Positions 53,059-64,000 of a stretch of 64,000 nucleotides of DNA are shown here, one piece after another. Both the position numbers and the translations under genes were made by a program. This stretch comes from Opisthocomus hoazin (lineage: Eukaryota > Chordata > Aves > Opisthocomiformes > Opisthocomidae), in the NCBI RefSeq assembly GCF_030867145.1, contig NC_134428.1, forward strand, positions 19,881,537 to 19,945,536, in the 5' to 3' direction. How positions within the stretch are numbered: position 1 is the first letter of the stretch; each line of letters opens with the position of its first letter. The notes beneath the pieces were generated by a model. It did not search any database. It had not been told where the DNA came from and saw only the letters and a list, made by a program, of their open reading frames with translations.

Positions 53059-54404
53059 AATTTGGTCTGTTTAAAACTCTTAGTTACAGGAAGCATGCAA
53101 AAACGTATTTCACATGCCTATGTGTCTCTGAGTAGACTCATGTTATTAGCTATGTAGTAGAAAATATTACACTAACAGTGCGGAAAAGGAGTTCACAGCT
53201 TCTACTTTAAAAACAGGAAGGGGAATGGTATGTAATACCAATAATTTAAATACTACCAGGATCTTGAGGCACAGCCACTGAGACATGCAAGTCAAACACA
53301 CCTCTCTCAAAAAAAAAAAAAAAAAGGAGTATTTCCACCCAGGACTATTTTTATTCAGCGTCAGGACAGAACACGGCTCTGCCTTCTGAACCCACCCACT
53401 GAGAAATGCGTTTATCTCAAAATCAAACTGATGTGCAACTATCAAGTTACCTTTTTGCCAAAAATACATAGCTAATATAAAAGTAACGCAGCGAACCAGT
53501 GTGTCTACAGAAGAAACAACTTAAATCTGACGCACTGTGCGCCTTTGTCATCAGCAACAGGTAAAAAAAAAATTAGTAAGAATTCCATAGTTTAGTTGTT
53601 TTGCGCATAACTAAAAACACAAAAAAAAGAAAAATCAGTAAACAAGCTAGCTTAGTAATTTTATTCATCTTACAACTTTGTTTTCTCATTTAAATGTTAC
53701 ATATAGGCATATGATACTGATCTCGCCCAATACCGACGGACGAACAAAACAATGTCATTTTAACTATTCTTTATATTTTCAGTTCCTTCAGAAAAAAAAT
53801 TCCGCATTACCAGCATTAGACAGCACTACAGTTTGACTGGTCTTTCCCTAGTGAAACCACTAGAATTTTAACATACAACTGCGCTATTTTAACGTGAATG
53901 CACACAACAGCAAGAATTATCCGAGCTGCAAAGACGTTTGTCTGACTAATTTTCATCAGATGGGTCTTCTATTTTGACCAAAATACCTGGGGTCATTGGT
54001 ACAGAAGTAATGACACAGAAGAGTGTTTAGGAACAAAATGTCTAATTCTTCAAACATTAGGTTAATTAGTTTTCTAAACCTAAACCAATATTTGATCAGT
54101 TGAACAAATATTTGCAATGCATTTGGCTAGTTATCTATTTAGGAAGAGAACAAATTTATTTACAGGGACTTTTGCCCCTTCGATCGCCAGAGAACAAAAT
54201 TTAGATTGAGCTCACAAGCGCTTTTTTTTTTTTATCTGGTCTCAACTTAGACCCCTCCTGACAGATCATTGCTGTAAGGACACCAGTGGGAAATGGGGAA
54301 TGCTTTAGGAATAGGAGGGCTTCAATAGCAAAGAACAGATATGCTGCAAGAACTGATATGGCAAAACACTCCTCACCTACTACTTCAATAAGCAGAGCTA
54401 GTTC

Positions 54405-54452
54405 AGGTACTAGTTTTAGCCTTAATTTAGGTACTAGTTTTACCCTTGAATT
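54405..54452. repeat. 24-bp tandem duplication
   Basis: Two 24-bp units start AGGTACTAGTTTTA at 54405 and 54429. They are 24 nt, a multiple of three, so the minus-strand open frame across them reads KLVPKLRL then KLVPELAL. A decayed third unit may follow (GGGTATTAAA). Confidence 0.9.
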
Positions 54453-54557
54453 GGGTATTAAATATGAGCTGTTTTTCATTATGATTTCTGCTGTAAAAGT
54501 AACGTCTGGAGGAATCATGATGTCTTCCAGTCGCGTTCACAAGTAAAATCTGTCCTT

Positions 54558-55005
54558 TTGTGTAAAAGAAATGCTCAGCCTCTGTTCTTTGTAATTCCCT
54601 CCAAGCACACATATGACGTTTTCAGGCTGTCTCCACGTGTGCTGCTGATCTCTTTACCCACATGTCAGGGCAAAGAAGTTCAGAATCCGACGAATAACAA
54701 ATTAAATTTGGTCTCAGACCAAACCTTGAGATCAACCTTTGCAGAGCAACAAGATGTCAGTAGAGACAGCTTTGGTAACCATCGCTGCGTGGAGGTGAGC
54801 CAGTGTGTGAGGACCCTGAGCAAGCCAGGGGCACGCAGAGATCAGGACGCGGTCCCTGCTCCTGGCCCACCACTGCTGGCTGCGGGAGAGGTGGCTCGGG
54901 GCTTTCTCCAGCTGGGTGGGGGAAGTTTCCCAGAGCAGAGAGACTCCACGTCCTCCCTGGCCATGTGCTCTGGTGCTTCAATATAGCAATAAACATTTTG
55001 CTCAT
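54558..55005 (+). other. Possible plus-strand transcript end: GC-rich open frame followed at once by AATAAA
   Basis: A 142-codon plus-strand frame (54558-54986) ends in TAG, and an AATAAA signal follows at 54988-54993. The last 200 bp are markedly richer in GC than the flanks. The protein has no recognised domain, and its C-terminal part (APGPPLLAAGEVARG) has the Gly/Ala/Pro-rich look of translated GC-rich non-coding DNA. A terminal exon of an unannotated non-coding RNA is as likely as a coding gene. Confidence 0.18.
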
Positions 55006-58000
55006 ATTCAGCTATAATGCCCTGTTGCGCTTTACCACCACCTCTCACATTCTCCCGCTGTGCACCTCAGCAAGGAGCCTGGCTCCAGCTTCTTGGTGAG
55101 CTCCTGGCAGGGAGGAGATTTGGCCAAAGTAGAAAAGGAATTATACATCATATTATTGCATTTTTATTCTACTAGAATTTTTTTATCCGGAATATTTAAA
55201 TAAATATCCTTTTGAACAATACAGTACTCAACAAGTGAATATTTTAAGCACAAATCTATAATGTTTCCGGAAAAAATAAAGAAGCAGTTAATAACATGCC
55301 ACTTGGGTACTCCAGAGGCATTATTAAAGTGCAGGTATATGTCACTGCTTGCTAAATTTTGAACCAGAGAACACCTAGCCTTACTCCAGTGGAATACATC
55401 ACTGTACCATTTAGGTGAAAGGAACATTTGTCAGTAGAAACACGCACATTAAAATTCTGCCCCAAATTTATGACAGGCTGAAAAAGACAAAGTCTAAAGA
55501 AGCAAAAAGCACAATCATCTCAAGGTTTATCTTCAGTTTACAACTGGAAGTATGATCAAAAGACTGAAAAAGAGCTGTTAATTGCAAACGAATAATTCAC
55601 CTAGAATGCCCTCTAAGCTACTCAGCCTATAAATATAGTAGAAATAAAAGCAGAAAAACAACTTTCCAATACTCTTACAAGCAACTGTCAAATTTTTTTA
55701 AGCATTTTTATCTATTCAAAGATGAGTAGATCTACTGCCAAACTGTTTATCTTTCCTTTTAAATAACAAAAACTGCTTTAAATCCCACATAGAGAGGCGT
55801 CAGAAACATAACCCATATAAAAGAGCAGACAGACCTCTAAAGGCTTTTGAAATCCTTCACCCATAATAAAAGCGTTAAAACTTTCATTACTTTCTTTTTA
55901 GCTTTTAAAATAAGGTTTGTATTTGGATTTCAACCAAATTAGGTTTAATGTTCCTGGTACTGTAACAATTTCAAACATTAATAATTTTCATAATTCTGTC
56001 CAAAACCTTTTAAATTGTCTGTCTTCCTTACAAAGTTACGCGGCTACAATAGGACACCAACAGCAGGTTCTCTGAAATATTTAAAAAGTTGCACTGAGGG
56101 AGATGCCATTTGTGAATTCTCCTTTAGCATATGTTCAGTACATACAGTTATTTTAGTGCTGTACAATAAATAATACGGCAACATATGCTTTCAACCCATC
56201 TGGAAGTCAGAAAAAGAGTCTTGTTTTGGCCAAAGTGCAAAAATTTATATGCAACAAACGTTGCAAATAGAAAGCCACAAAATCCATTACAAAGATAGAA
56301 AGTTTTGTAGCATTTCTGTGGCTCTTTCTCCAGACCGATAATCAGAATTAAAAAAACCCTAGACAATAAAACACCTAACTTGCTTGGTTAGCAGGGTCTT
56401 TTGCAGCTGTGTCTCCACCTCCCATGCTCGTCTGTACATAACAGCCAGCAACACGAGGAATAAGCTACAGCAGCACTTTAGTACCTTCATTAAAACAGAA
56501 TTCACAATACAAAGGGCTCCATAATTAGTGGAAAGGGGATTTACGGTATCGGTACAGGCAGTACATTTTAAAGAGCTGTAGTAGTTCCACAGTGATTAAC
56601 AACTTCTTGGGATAATTGTTCACAGAGTATTTGGCTCGTGGTGACTCTCAGGCAGTGATCTTGCAGAAATGAGTAATTAGAAACTATTACAATAAGACTG
56701 AGATGGCTCTGCCAGAACAAGCATTGAACATAGCCTCATCCTGCAGGAAGAAACGCTGGGTGAAGGTGTAAGTGGCACTCCCACCAGTTCTTCTGTAAAC
56801 TCTTAGACAGAGACACCTTTGACAAAGCCACAAATACTCTTCCAGTGCTCGCGGGGACACGCTGGCATACACGCACGTGCCCGGCTGGTTCTGCAGTTGG
56901 TTGGTTATTTCATGTCCATGTCGAGCTGGGCAGGTACCACTGCGGGTGGGAAACTCTCCAAGGTTAGGACCAGGAACACTGGTCCTGGTGCACGAGGTAG
57001 GACAGGGCTTCTTGCTGTCTCTCACCAAGAGCAGTACTGTTCAGTTTTGGTAGTGCTGAGTACCGCCATACTGGCTGGTTCGAGGCTAGCGTTTCATATT
57101 GATGCCTGGATCATTTGGGAAGCTTTCGGTATGAGATGTCAGTGGGATCGCTGGCTTTGGCTTTCCATTTTTGCCTACTGAAGGAAGAGAACTCTCCAGT
57201 CACTCAAGCCCAGTACTCCTTTCTTCTCAGCTTTTGAGTGAAGTGAATTGAGAAGGGGGGAAGAAGTAAAATCACCTCTAGGGAAAACTTGTCATAATAA
57301 TTCAGTTTTGAATGCTCACACAGCTCACATGGCTGACACAAAAATCACTCACAGCTGTGAGTAATTAAAAACCATAACTCAACAGATAAAAAGTGTTTGT
57401 AGGCAAAACCACAATGAGATCCTCCCCCGCAGTTTGTAAAACTGCCTAGTAAGGTCTGAACTTCTATATTTGCTCATATTATATCTGAAGGCATCTCAGT
57501 TCAAATGATTTCCTCCTCGTTCCCTGATTAAAGACAACATATGGGACCCGAAAGAAATGAGTCTCTCCAGAGCTGTAGAGTCATTGCACGTTCAGTACTG
57601 AATCACTACAGAACCCTTTAACAGGAACATTATTGCAATGCTGTGTCTAATGCAGACCCCAAAACTAAACTAAACTTGCTGTGCTATGCCCAAAAACTGC
57701 AACAAATACAACAAAAGAATTCATATGCTCTACAAAGAGGATCTCTGAAGGGTACTTGCACCGTGGGAGCCAGCTTATCACATACTGTTCCAGTCTGGAA
57801 GTTCAGAATGGACAGGAAACATTAGCATTCTTCTACTTTAAGAAAGAAAGAGAAAACAAAAATCTTGGAATACAACTACTCGTTCTCAGCACCGGATTTG
57901 TTATGCCAAGTCACCATAAACCCATATATCGCTGGTTACTGAAACACTGGTGGGTTAACACAGGGGAAAAAAATGCACTAAGAAAGTCAGAGTTTATCTA

Positions 58001-61000
58001 TAATATTCTTGCAATGTGGATGACATAATGTAATAATTTGATTTTTTTCATTTTCAATATTATCTCTGATACAGTTTGTTCCTTTTGCTCTGACGTACAA
58101 TATAAAATCCCCCAAATTCTAGAAATACATTTCTATTTTAATCTTCTTGTTGTTGCTATATTTTTTATTGCTTTATCAGGCCTTAAAATCCTAGGAATTC
58201 CCCTGCTCTGTCTGAAAGCAGAAAACTAAAACACTGTTACGTACACATGCAAAAAGGACATTTAGTATTCAATCCACTTAGCTGCAAAATCAAATGCACC
58301 CAATGGAACACAAAAAGGAATCAACATCAGGCATACATTTCAAACACATTACACAAGTGATCAAAGGAAAAAGGGAAGAAATCTAAAGTAAAGCTACTTG
58401 CATGACAGACTGTGAATAAGCTGTTGAGTCTCTTGAGTGGGATAAATATGTTTCAGACTGTGCCACTAATGTGACGTTTTAATGGTGTGAGAACTACAAA
58501 CAAAACTTCTTAAGGATAGATAGTAAACGATGAAGCCTGCTACAACGTTTAAAGGCCCAAATCAACAAATACGTATCTTTCTTTTCCTGCCAAAAGTGGA
58601 CATCGCACGAATCCTGGCGATGGATGCTACAGAGTTGAGAATGTTGTCACTTCTTCTGGACAATGAAACAAAGCCACAGCAACCAGCAGGAGAAGCAGCC
58701 AAGCTTAGCCACCATATTTGGGCACCACGATCCTATAAATACACACGCAGCGTCTAAACAAGGCTACAATTGTCATTCCCCTTGTAAGAAAATGATTAGT
58801 TGTACTACGCTAATAATATACTCTGAAATACCGAGGAATCAGAATCAATTTTCACATAACAATACCAGAATGTGATTCCACACTTCAGTAGTAACATTCT
58901 GCTGTAAATGTGCAACAAAGATGGGTGCAGCGAAGGCTCAGTAATACAGATCCAGAGAATTATGCAGCATCTAGTCCAATCCAGTTATCCGTGAGGGCAG
59001 GAGAGGAGGACATAGGAGGACACATACTGAGCTATGATGGCTCACGCTGATAAAGGAGCTGGCTGGAACTACTCCTCCTATGAGCTCATTACATACTGTG
59101 GGCATGATGCTATCGCAGAAGTGCTTAAAATGAAAGCCATCAACATAGATTCCTCCTATTTTGCTTGACTCTAAAAAAAAAAAAGAAATTATTTACACTG
59201 AAAGCTTGGTCTTCATATCATGAAGAGTACAATATACAAATATGTTATCACAAGAAAAGCATGTCACAATAAAAACCTCTTGATTTCATCTAATTTAAAA
59301 AGAGACAGAACTGAGCCAGTTTGATATACCATCATGACTCTGCTTTGTTTATCAACAAATACCATGTACTCCTGCATCTAATTCAATTTTAAGAATATAT
59401 TATCTAGCAGTTTTATAATCATGATTGTTTTTACTACTGGAAATGATATAAACTGGGACAAGGATAACATTCAACATTACCAAAGAGAAGGCATCAGAGT
59501 TATGATTTCTAGGCACAAGTACTAATTGGATTGGAAGGCAAAGTTCAAGAAAACAGTAATACTGTTGTGTATTAACAGAAGGCCTGTTCTGCTCTGTAGT
59601 GCACTACCCAAGGCCATTTCCTTCCTTAATATTAAAATTCTAATCAGCCTTCATTTCATCTACAGAGATTTATGACCTAGCCCAAGTTCTGTGTATAGCT
59701 TTAGAAACAAACAGACCTGGAATATGAGACCCAGTATGCTACAAATTCTTAATTCAACTATAAAAATCTGTACATGCACAAGCAGAGAATGTGTAAAACA
59801 TGCTGAGTTCCACACTGTGCAACACAGTGAGTAACTGCTGTAAACACTGCAAATGTCTTCGTCTCTAAATGCAGCTGTATTAATTACAGATTCGATGTTA
59901 AGATCCTAGATATGAAGCACTGAGGAAACTGGGCCCACTGTAGATGAAACGAAAATGGGTAACTACAATCACAAAAAGAAATTCTTTATAAATCTGTCTT
60001 AAGCGGTGCCTTCCAAACTGCGGGGCACTCGCTACAAGCAACGCGCCTGTTTTTCTAAGTGGCTTGTAAGCACTGCCAGAAAACCTGAGCATGTTCTCCC
60101 CAGTGCTGCCACTGTTAAAGTCGGTGCCTTTGGCAGGATCTGTGTTTGAGGACTCGCAGAATACTGAAAAATAAGCTGTTGCTTCTAAACAGAGAAAATG
60201 GTCAGCTCACTCAAATCCTTAGCCGGTTTTTTCTTTCACTCCCAAAGAGACACTTACTTCTCACTTGAATATCATATCTCAAAATTAAGCTAACAGCAAA
60301 GAAAAGGAAAAGGAAGTGTGGAAAACAGAACGAAAGCATGTTTACCCTGCAAGGTAAATCAGGGAAATGGCTAGAAGGGCAGAATTATTAATCTAAATGC
60401 TTCAGTCTCCAAACAAAATACTAAAACATCAAACTTGAGCTTCAAAGAGTAATAAAAAACCCTGAAGACCACATGTCTGAAGGTACGTGTCTAGCCTCCA
60501 TGCCTCCACACAGCTCCAGAGTAGGTATTTGTGTCAAAACAAATGGGTGGGCCTCTGAGAACTGTGATGTAGCAATCTCAGCCACACTACTTCCTCCTTG
60601 TTGCAAAATCCGATCATAAGAACACGTGCAACCCATCTCCAGCCTCCGCATTCACAACCACTACAGCGCTCACCATCCTTTCTTCTGCCTGCCTTCTACA
60701 ACCCTGACCTCCAGCAACGCCAGTTACTAATGAAGGACACAAAGACAGCTCTCCTGTTGCCATCTGTCCCAGCAGCAGGTTAGCTGAGGAATAATCCCAT
60801 GCCGTCAGGCACACACCAGAACGGGAGGCAATGCAGACATCCCAGCTGCGGCTTCTCAGGAGGTGGTCACGTCCAGATGGGCCAGCTGCTCAGCACGAAA
60901 ATGCCTGCGTCCAAACCCGCTAGCGAGCCAGGAGGCACATGCGTTCCCTCCTGGGGAGCTGCTTGGCCAGCAATAGTGCCAACAGCCCAACAGCAGCCGC

Positions 61001-61408
61001 TGCCTCTTAGCTGCCAGGAGGTTAGCGAGAGCACTCCTCCAGCTGTGAGCTCCGCAGGTCTGACTTAGCGTGAGAAACGTAAGCTTCATGTGTGCGAATA
61101 CAAAGAAATTCCGACCAGCCTACAAGGCTGGGACATTGCACAAAATATAAAACAAGATGGGCTAAATCTTATGGTGCAGAACTAATTTTCAGCAATCATG
61201 GTCAAAAAGAATGGACAGTGGAGTGCATGAAACTGTTCCAGTTGGTCATGTAACTACTGCTAAGGAATTCAGCTCATGTCCCTGGGCAATAGCACTGCCT
61301 TCAGACACCAAAACCAGCTTTCAAATCTGGAATAGCTGTACTGTTTTACACCAAACTCAGAACCAGCATACAGCATCACCCTAGGAAAGAGGGAAATACG
61401 AGGAGGAA

Positions 61409-61766
61409 GAATCACAGAATCATAGCATGCTTTGGGTTGGAAGGGACCTTTAGAGGCCATCTAGCTCAACACCCCTGCAGTGAGCAGGGACATCTTCAGC
61501 CAGATCAGGTTGCTCAGAGCTCCGTCCAACCTGACCTTCAGTGTTTCCAGGGATGGGGCATCGACCACCTCTGGGCAACCTATGCCAGTGTTTCACCACC
61601 CTCATTGTAAAAGACGTCTTCCTTATATCCAGTCTAAATCTACCCTGCCTTAGATTAAAACCATTACCCCTTGTTCTGTCACAACAGGCCTTGCTAAAAA
61701 GATTGTCCCCCTCTTTACTAAAGGCCCCCTTTAAATACTGAAAGGCCGCAGTAAGGTCTCCCCAAG
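61409..61766 (-). mobile_element. CR1 3' fragment, older and diverged
   Basis: The left end has AATCACAGAATCATAGCATG followed by GGGTTGGAAGGGACCT. The next 300 bp follow the CR1 3' region: TCTAGCTCAACACCCCTGC, GGGATGGGGCATCGACCAC, CCTTGTTCTGTCACAACAGG and AAGGCCGCAGTAAGGTCTCC. Compared with the other two copies, the tail octamers are degenerate and no open frame matches CR1 protein at length. It is probably an older subfamily. The right boundary is set where similarity stops, after CTCCCCAAG. Confidence 0.93.
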
Positions 61767-63698
61767 AAAAACCTCACTCCAGCCATGCAGTTTGGCAGCA
61801 AGTAGAATTGCCTAAACCCATCAAGTAAAATTGCATCTTAATTGTAAGGTCATTTTCAGTATTCGAATGCAATTTCCTCAACACTTCTCCACTCCCTAAG
61901 ACACACCTGACAATTAAGTAGCAACTCTGCAGACGCCCTAGGTCTGCTCCGCCTGCGTGGTACCTGAACAGAAATCTGGGTTTGCAAAACTTCGCACCCT
62001 GTACGGGCTGTACAGGCAGGTGCTGCTGCGGCTACGGATATTTCAGTCAATTGTCAACAGTTCCGAAATATCTTTGCGCAAGTATCCCAGCCCTCGAACT
62101 TTCTGTTTAATCTCTCTGAGCATTTATTAATAAATGAGGAAATTTACAAAATACCACAACTGGCAATTAGAAAAAGTGAAAGTAAAGAACGTAATTAAGT
62201 TGTGACGTTTATAAACTTAATCGCAAAAGATTTCTAAAAATTAGAGCTTGTAAATCTTCATTTATGTAACGAGCAATGAAAAAACCCTCATAGGATACAC
62301 CAGTGATTTAGACTGACCTTCGGTGACGGGGTACACATGCAGCCCCTCCTCTTGGGTGATTTTCAGTTTTTTCTGTTGTATCTCAGTTGTTTTAATAAAG
62401 GCAGGTTTTTGCAGTTTATTTGTTCGTTTTTTTAAACAGGCTACAGCCATAGCAAAGACTATTTTTTAATGGTTTTTTTTTTTAATTTTACATTTTTAAA
62501 TCATGCCATCAAATATCTTCAGAAAGGATGTGACACCGCATTTATTCTGCCTACTTACTCTGGATTAGGTTACTCTTAAAAAACAATTAGAAAAACAACA
62601 ACAAATAATCCCCTGCTTAACTGATAAGCACATAAATTTCAACAGGAGACAGAATGCCAAAAAGCACAGGGAGTTGAGAGGAGCTGACACACATTGTACA
62701 TACGAATCTAGAACTGAAAAGTTTAGTGCCATATGAAAGTTGTTGAGTTATAGAAATATTAATTTCTCTGACAAGTTGCATGCAAAGGCACTAAACTGAC
62801 ACTAATATTTGCAGTGGCTTTATTTCTGGAGAGTAGACATACGTGGGGTAGAACACAGTAGCAAAGGCAGCAAGCATCTGCCACCCTCACATACAGCCTG
62901 AGTGACTACAAATCTCACATTTGTGCCTACCTATGTGTACTGTAATCTAGCATAAAAATATTAATTGAGAAGCATACCAAGTTAGGCTTGTCAGCCCTCA
63001 TATTTTCTGGTGATTTGAAGAAGGCCAGAGAATATGATAAGCATCTTTACAAATCCAGTCGGCTTTACTTCAAATCCAAACACTTGTTTCTCAGCTGCAC
63101 AAGGACAGGAGCCCAACTGCAAAGCCAACCCAGTTCTGCTCATCATCCTCCGTTACGAAACCTGCCTGCAGCAACAGTTTTTTGGGAGTTCGCTGTCCTT
63201 CACTGAAATACTATACAACATGCAATTATTTTTGCAAGAAATTATTTTTGCATCAGAGCTACATTTATCTTAGGGACAATCTATCATTTTTTATTAAAAT
63301 AAAAACTTTTATTCTTTTTAAGTTTATGCTAGTGAAGTATTTTCATTGGCACTCATGAGTTAAAAATTACTTCAGGTTTCTTTGCAGGTTTTTTTTTTCC
63401 TTTTTAAATCAAGCTGGTAAGTACTCGACATTTACCAGTGCAAATCAGCTTAAATTGCTGAGGAGCTAAAACTTGGAGTGAACAACAGTATTTTCAAAAC
63501 AAATACATCAAGTTAAAGCAAGGGCAGTTGTGGTTCATCTGAATCATATGGCTCCAGATTTCGAATCTAAGCTGAGGAAATAGAGGTTATGACATCCTGC
63601 AGCTGGGACAAGTAGTGTTCATAAAGCAGCGTTAAATCAAGACCACTTGGCCAGTTCAGGCAGTTGCTTGTGTGGAAGTGAAAGATCCCATGAGAGCA

Positions 63699-63721
63699 TT
63701 AAAAAAAAAAAAAAAAAAAAA
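63699..63721. repeat. Poly-A tract of about 20 bases
   Basis: An uninterrupted run of roughly twenty A, followed by GAAAGG. No LINE or processed gene copy is recognised to its left, so it is treated as a simple repeat. Confidence 0.85.
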
Positions 63722-64000
63722 GAAAGGTTTTGGTGTCCTAGCCAAACCCCCCTTCCTTCACTTCATGCTACCAGGGACTAAGTTTCTTCAGAGCAAACGA
63801 CTGTGGAAGGTTGCTGCCAAGTAACTGCTATGGATTTATTTACATCCAATCACAGAGAACAGGAATTAAACACTTTGCAAAATACACGGGCGAGTTAATT
63901 ACAAAAGGTCTTCCCGTGCTCCGCAAATGCCAGGTGACTGAGCCTGCCGCCTGGTAGGTGAGCTGTCAGACACAGCGGGTAGGCGGTTCGAGTCACCCCA

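Larger units (their letters stand above)
34630..64000 (-). other. Region upstream of the first secure C7orf50 exon, probably intron to the window edge
   Basis: The acceptor at 34630-34632 needs a donor somewhere to the right, and no secure partner exon is seen in the remaining 29 kb. The region contains a CpG-richer patch at 42.3-42.8 kb, scattered exon-like segments, two CR1 fragments and short tandem repeats, all listed separately. In human the corresponding C7orf50 introns contain GPR146 and GPER1 on the opposite strand. No single-exon frame of receptor length (over 300 codons) exists here, so those genes are absent from this window or lie further right. Confidence 0.6.

Noticed and set aside
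55094..55125. Minus-strand CTCCCTGCCAGGAGCTCACC resembles miR-339-5p
   Set aside because: It lacks four bases in the middle and the seed reads CCCTGCC rather than CCCTGTC. I could not pair a convincing 3p arm nearby.
58965..59030. CATCTAGTCCAATCC resembles the CR1 3' region
   Set aside because: Similarity ends after about 15 bp with no GGTTGGAAGGGACC block or octamer tail.
63970..64000. GGTTCGAGTC near the right edge looks like a tRNA B box
   Set aside because: The flanking T-stem does not pair (GGCGG against CACCC has mismatches) and no A box or cloverleaf precedes it. At most it is an edge fragment of a tRNA-derived repeat.

Overview
The window looks like a piece of bird chromosome. Three copies of the avian-type non-LTR retrotransposon CR1 are present, two of them with the diagnostic repeated octamer tail (ATTCTGTG on the sense strand). 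The only conserved gene I can recognise has vertebrate split-gene structure: three short coding exons on the minus strand joined over 26 kb by large introns with GT/AG ends. The sequence is mostly AT-rich and non-coding. The species cannot be fixed from this evidence.

The gene is the orthologue of human C7orf50, a small basic protein of the WKF (DUF2373) family. Its last three coding exons lie at 34454-34629, 13047-13128 and 8451-8633, read in that order on the minus strand. They join in perfect phase (176+82+183 = 441 nt) to give the C-terminal 146 residues and a stop. The beginning of the protein is not securely found. It is either beyond the right edge or in one of several exon-like segments inside the large intron right of 34629.

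Layout. 1-3821: sequence downstream of the gene with no recognised gene. 3822-5308: a 5'-truncated CR1 on the minus strand with a long reverse-transcriptase reading frame (412 codons) and one frameshift, flanked by a possible 6-bp target duplication. 5315-8200: unassigned non-coding sequence. 8201-8633: last exon and probable short 3' UTR. 8634-13046 and 13129-34453: introns. 34630-64000: the large upstream intron, or several introns. It holds a CpG-richer island with a plus-strand donor near 42.3-42.8 kb, exon-like segments at 44.0, 47.3, 49.3 and 62.3 kb, a CR1 tail at 53.0 kb, a possible plus-strand transcript end at 54.99 kb, a CR1 fragment at 61.4-61.8 kb, and several small tandem duplications.

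In human the large C7orf50 intron hosts other genes on the opposite strand (GPR146, GPER1) and the microRNA mir-339. I looked for these and saw neither a receptor-length single-exon frame nor a convincing mir-339 here. The most useful leads are therefore the candidate alternative exons and the CpG-rich plus-strand start region. I found no evidence of a novel multi-gene system, and most of this window is ordinary avian intron sequence.
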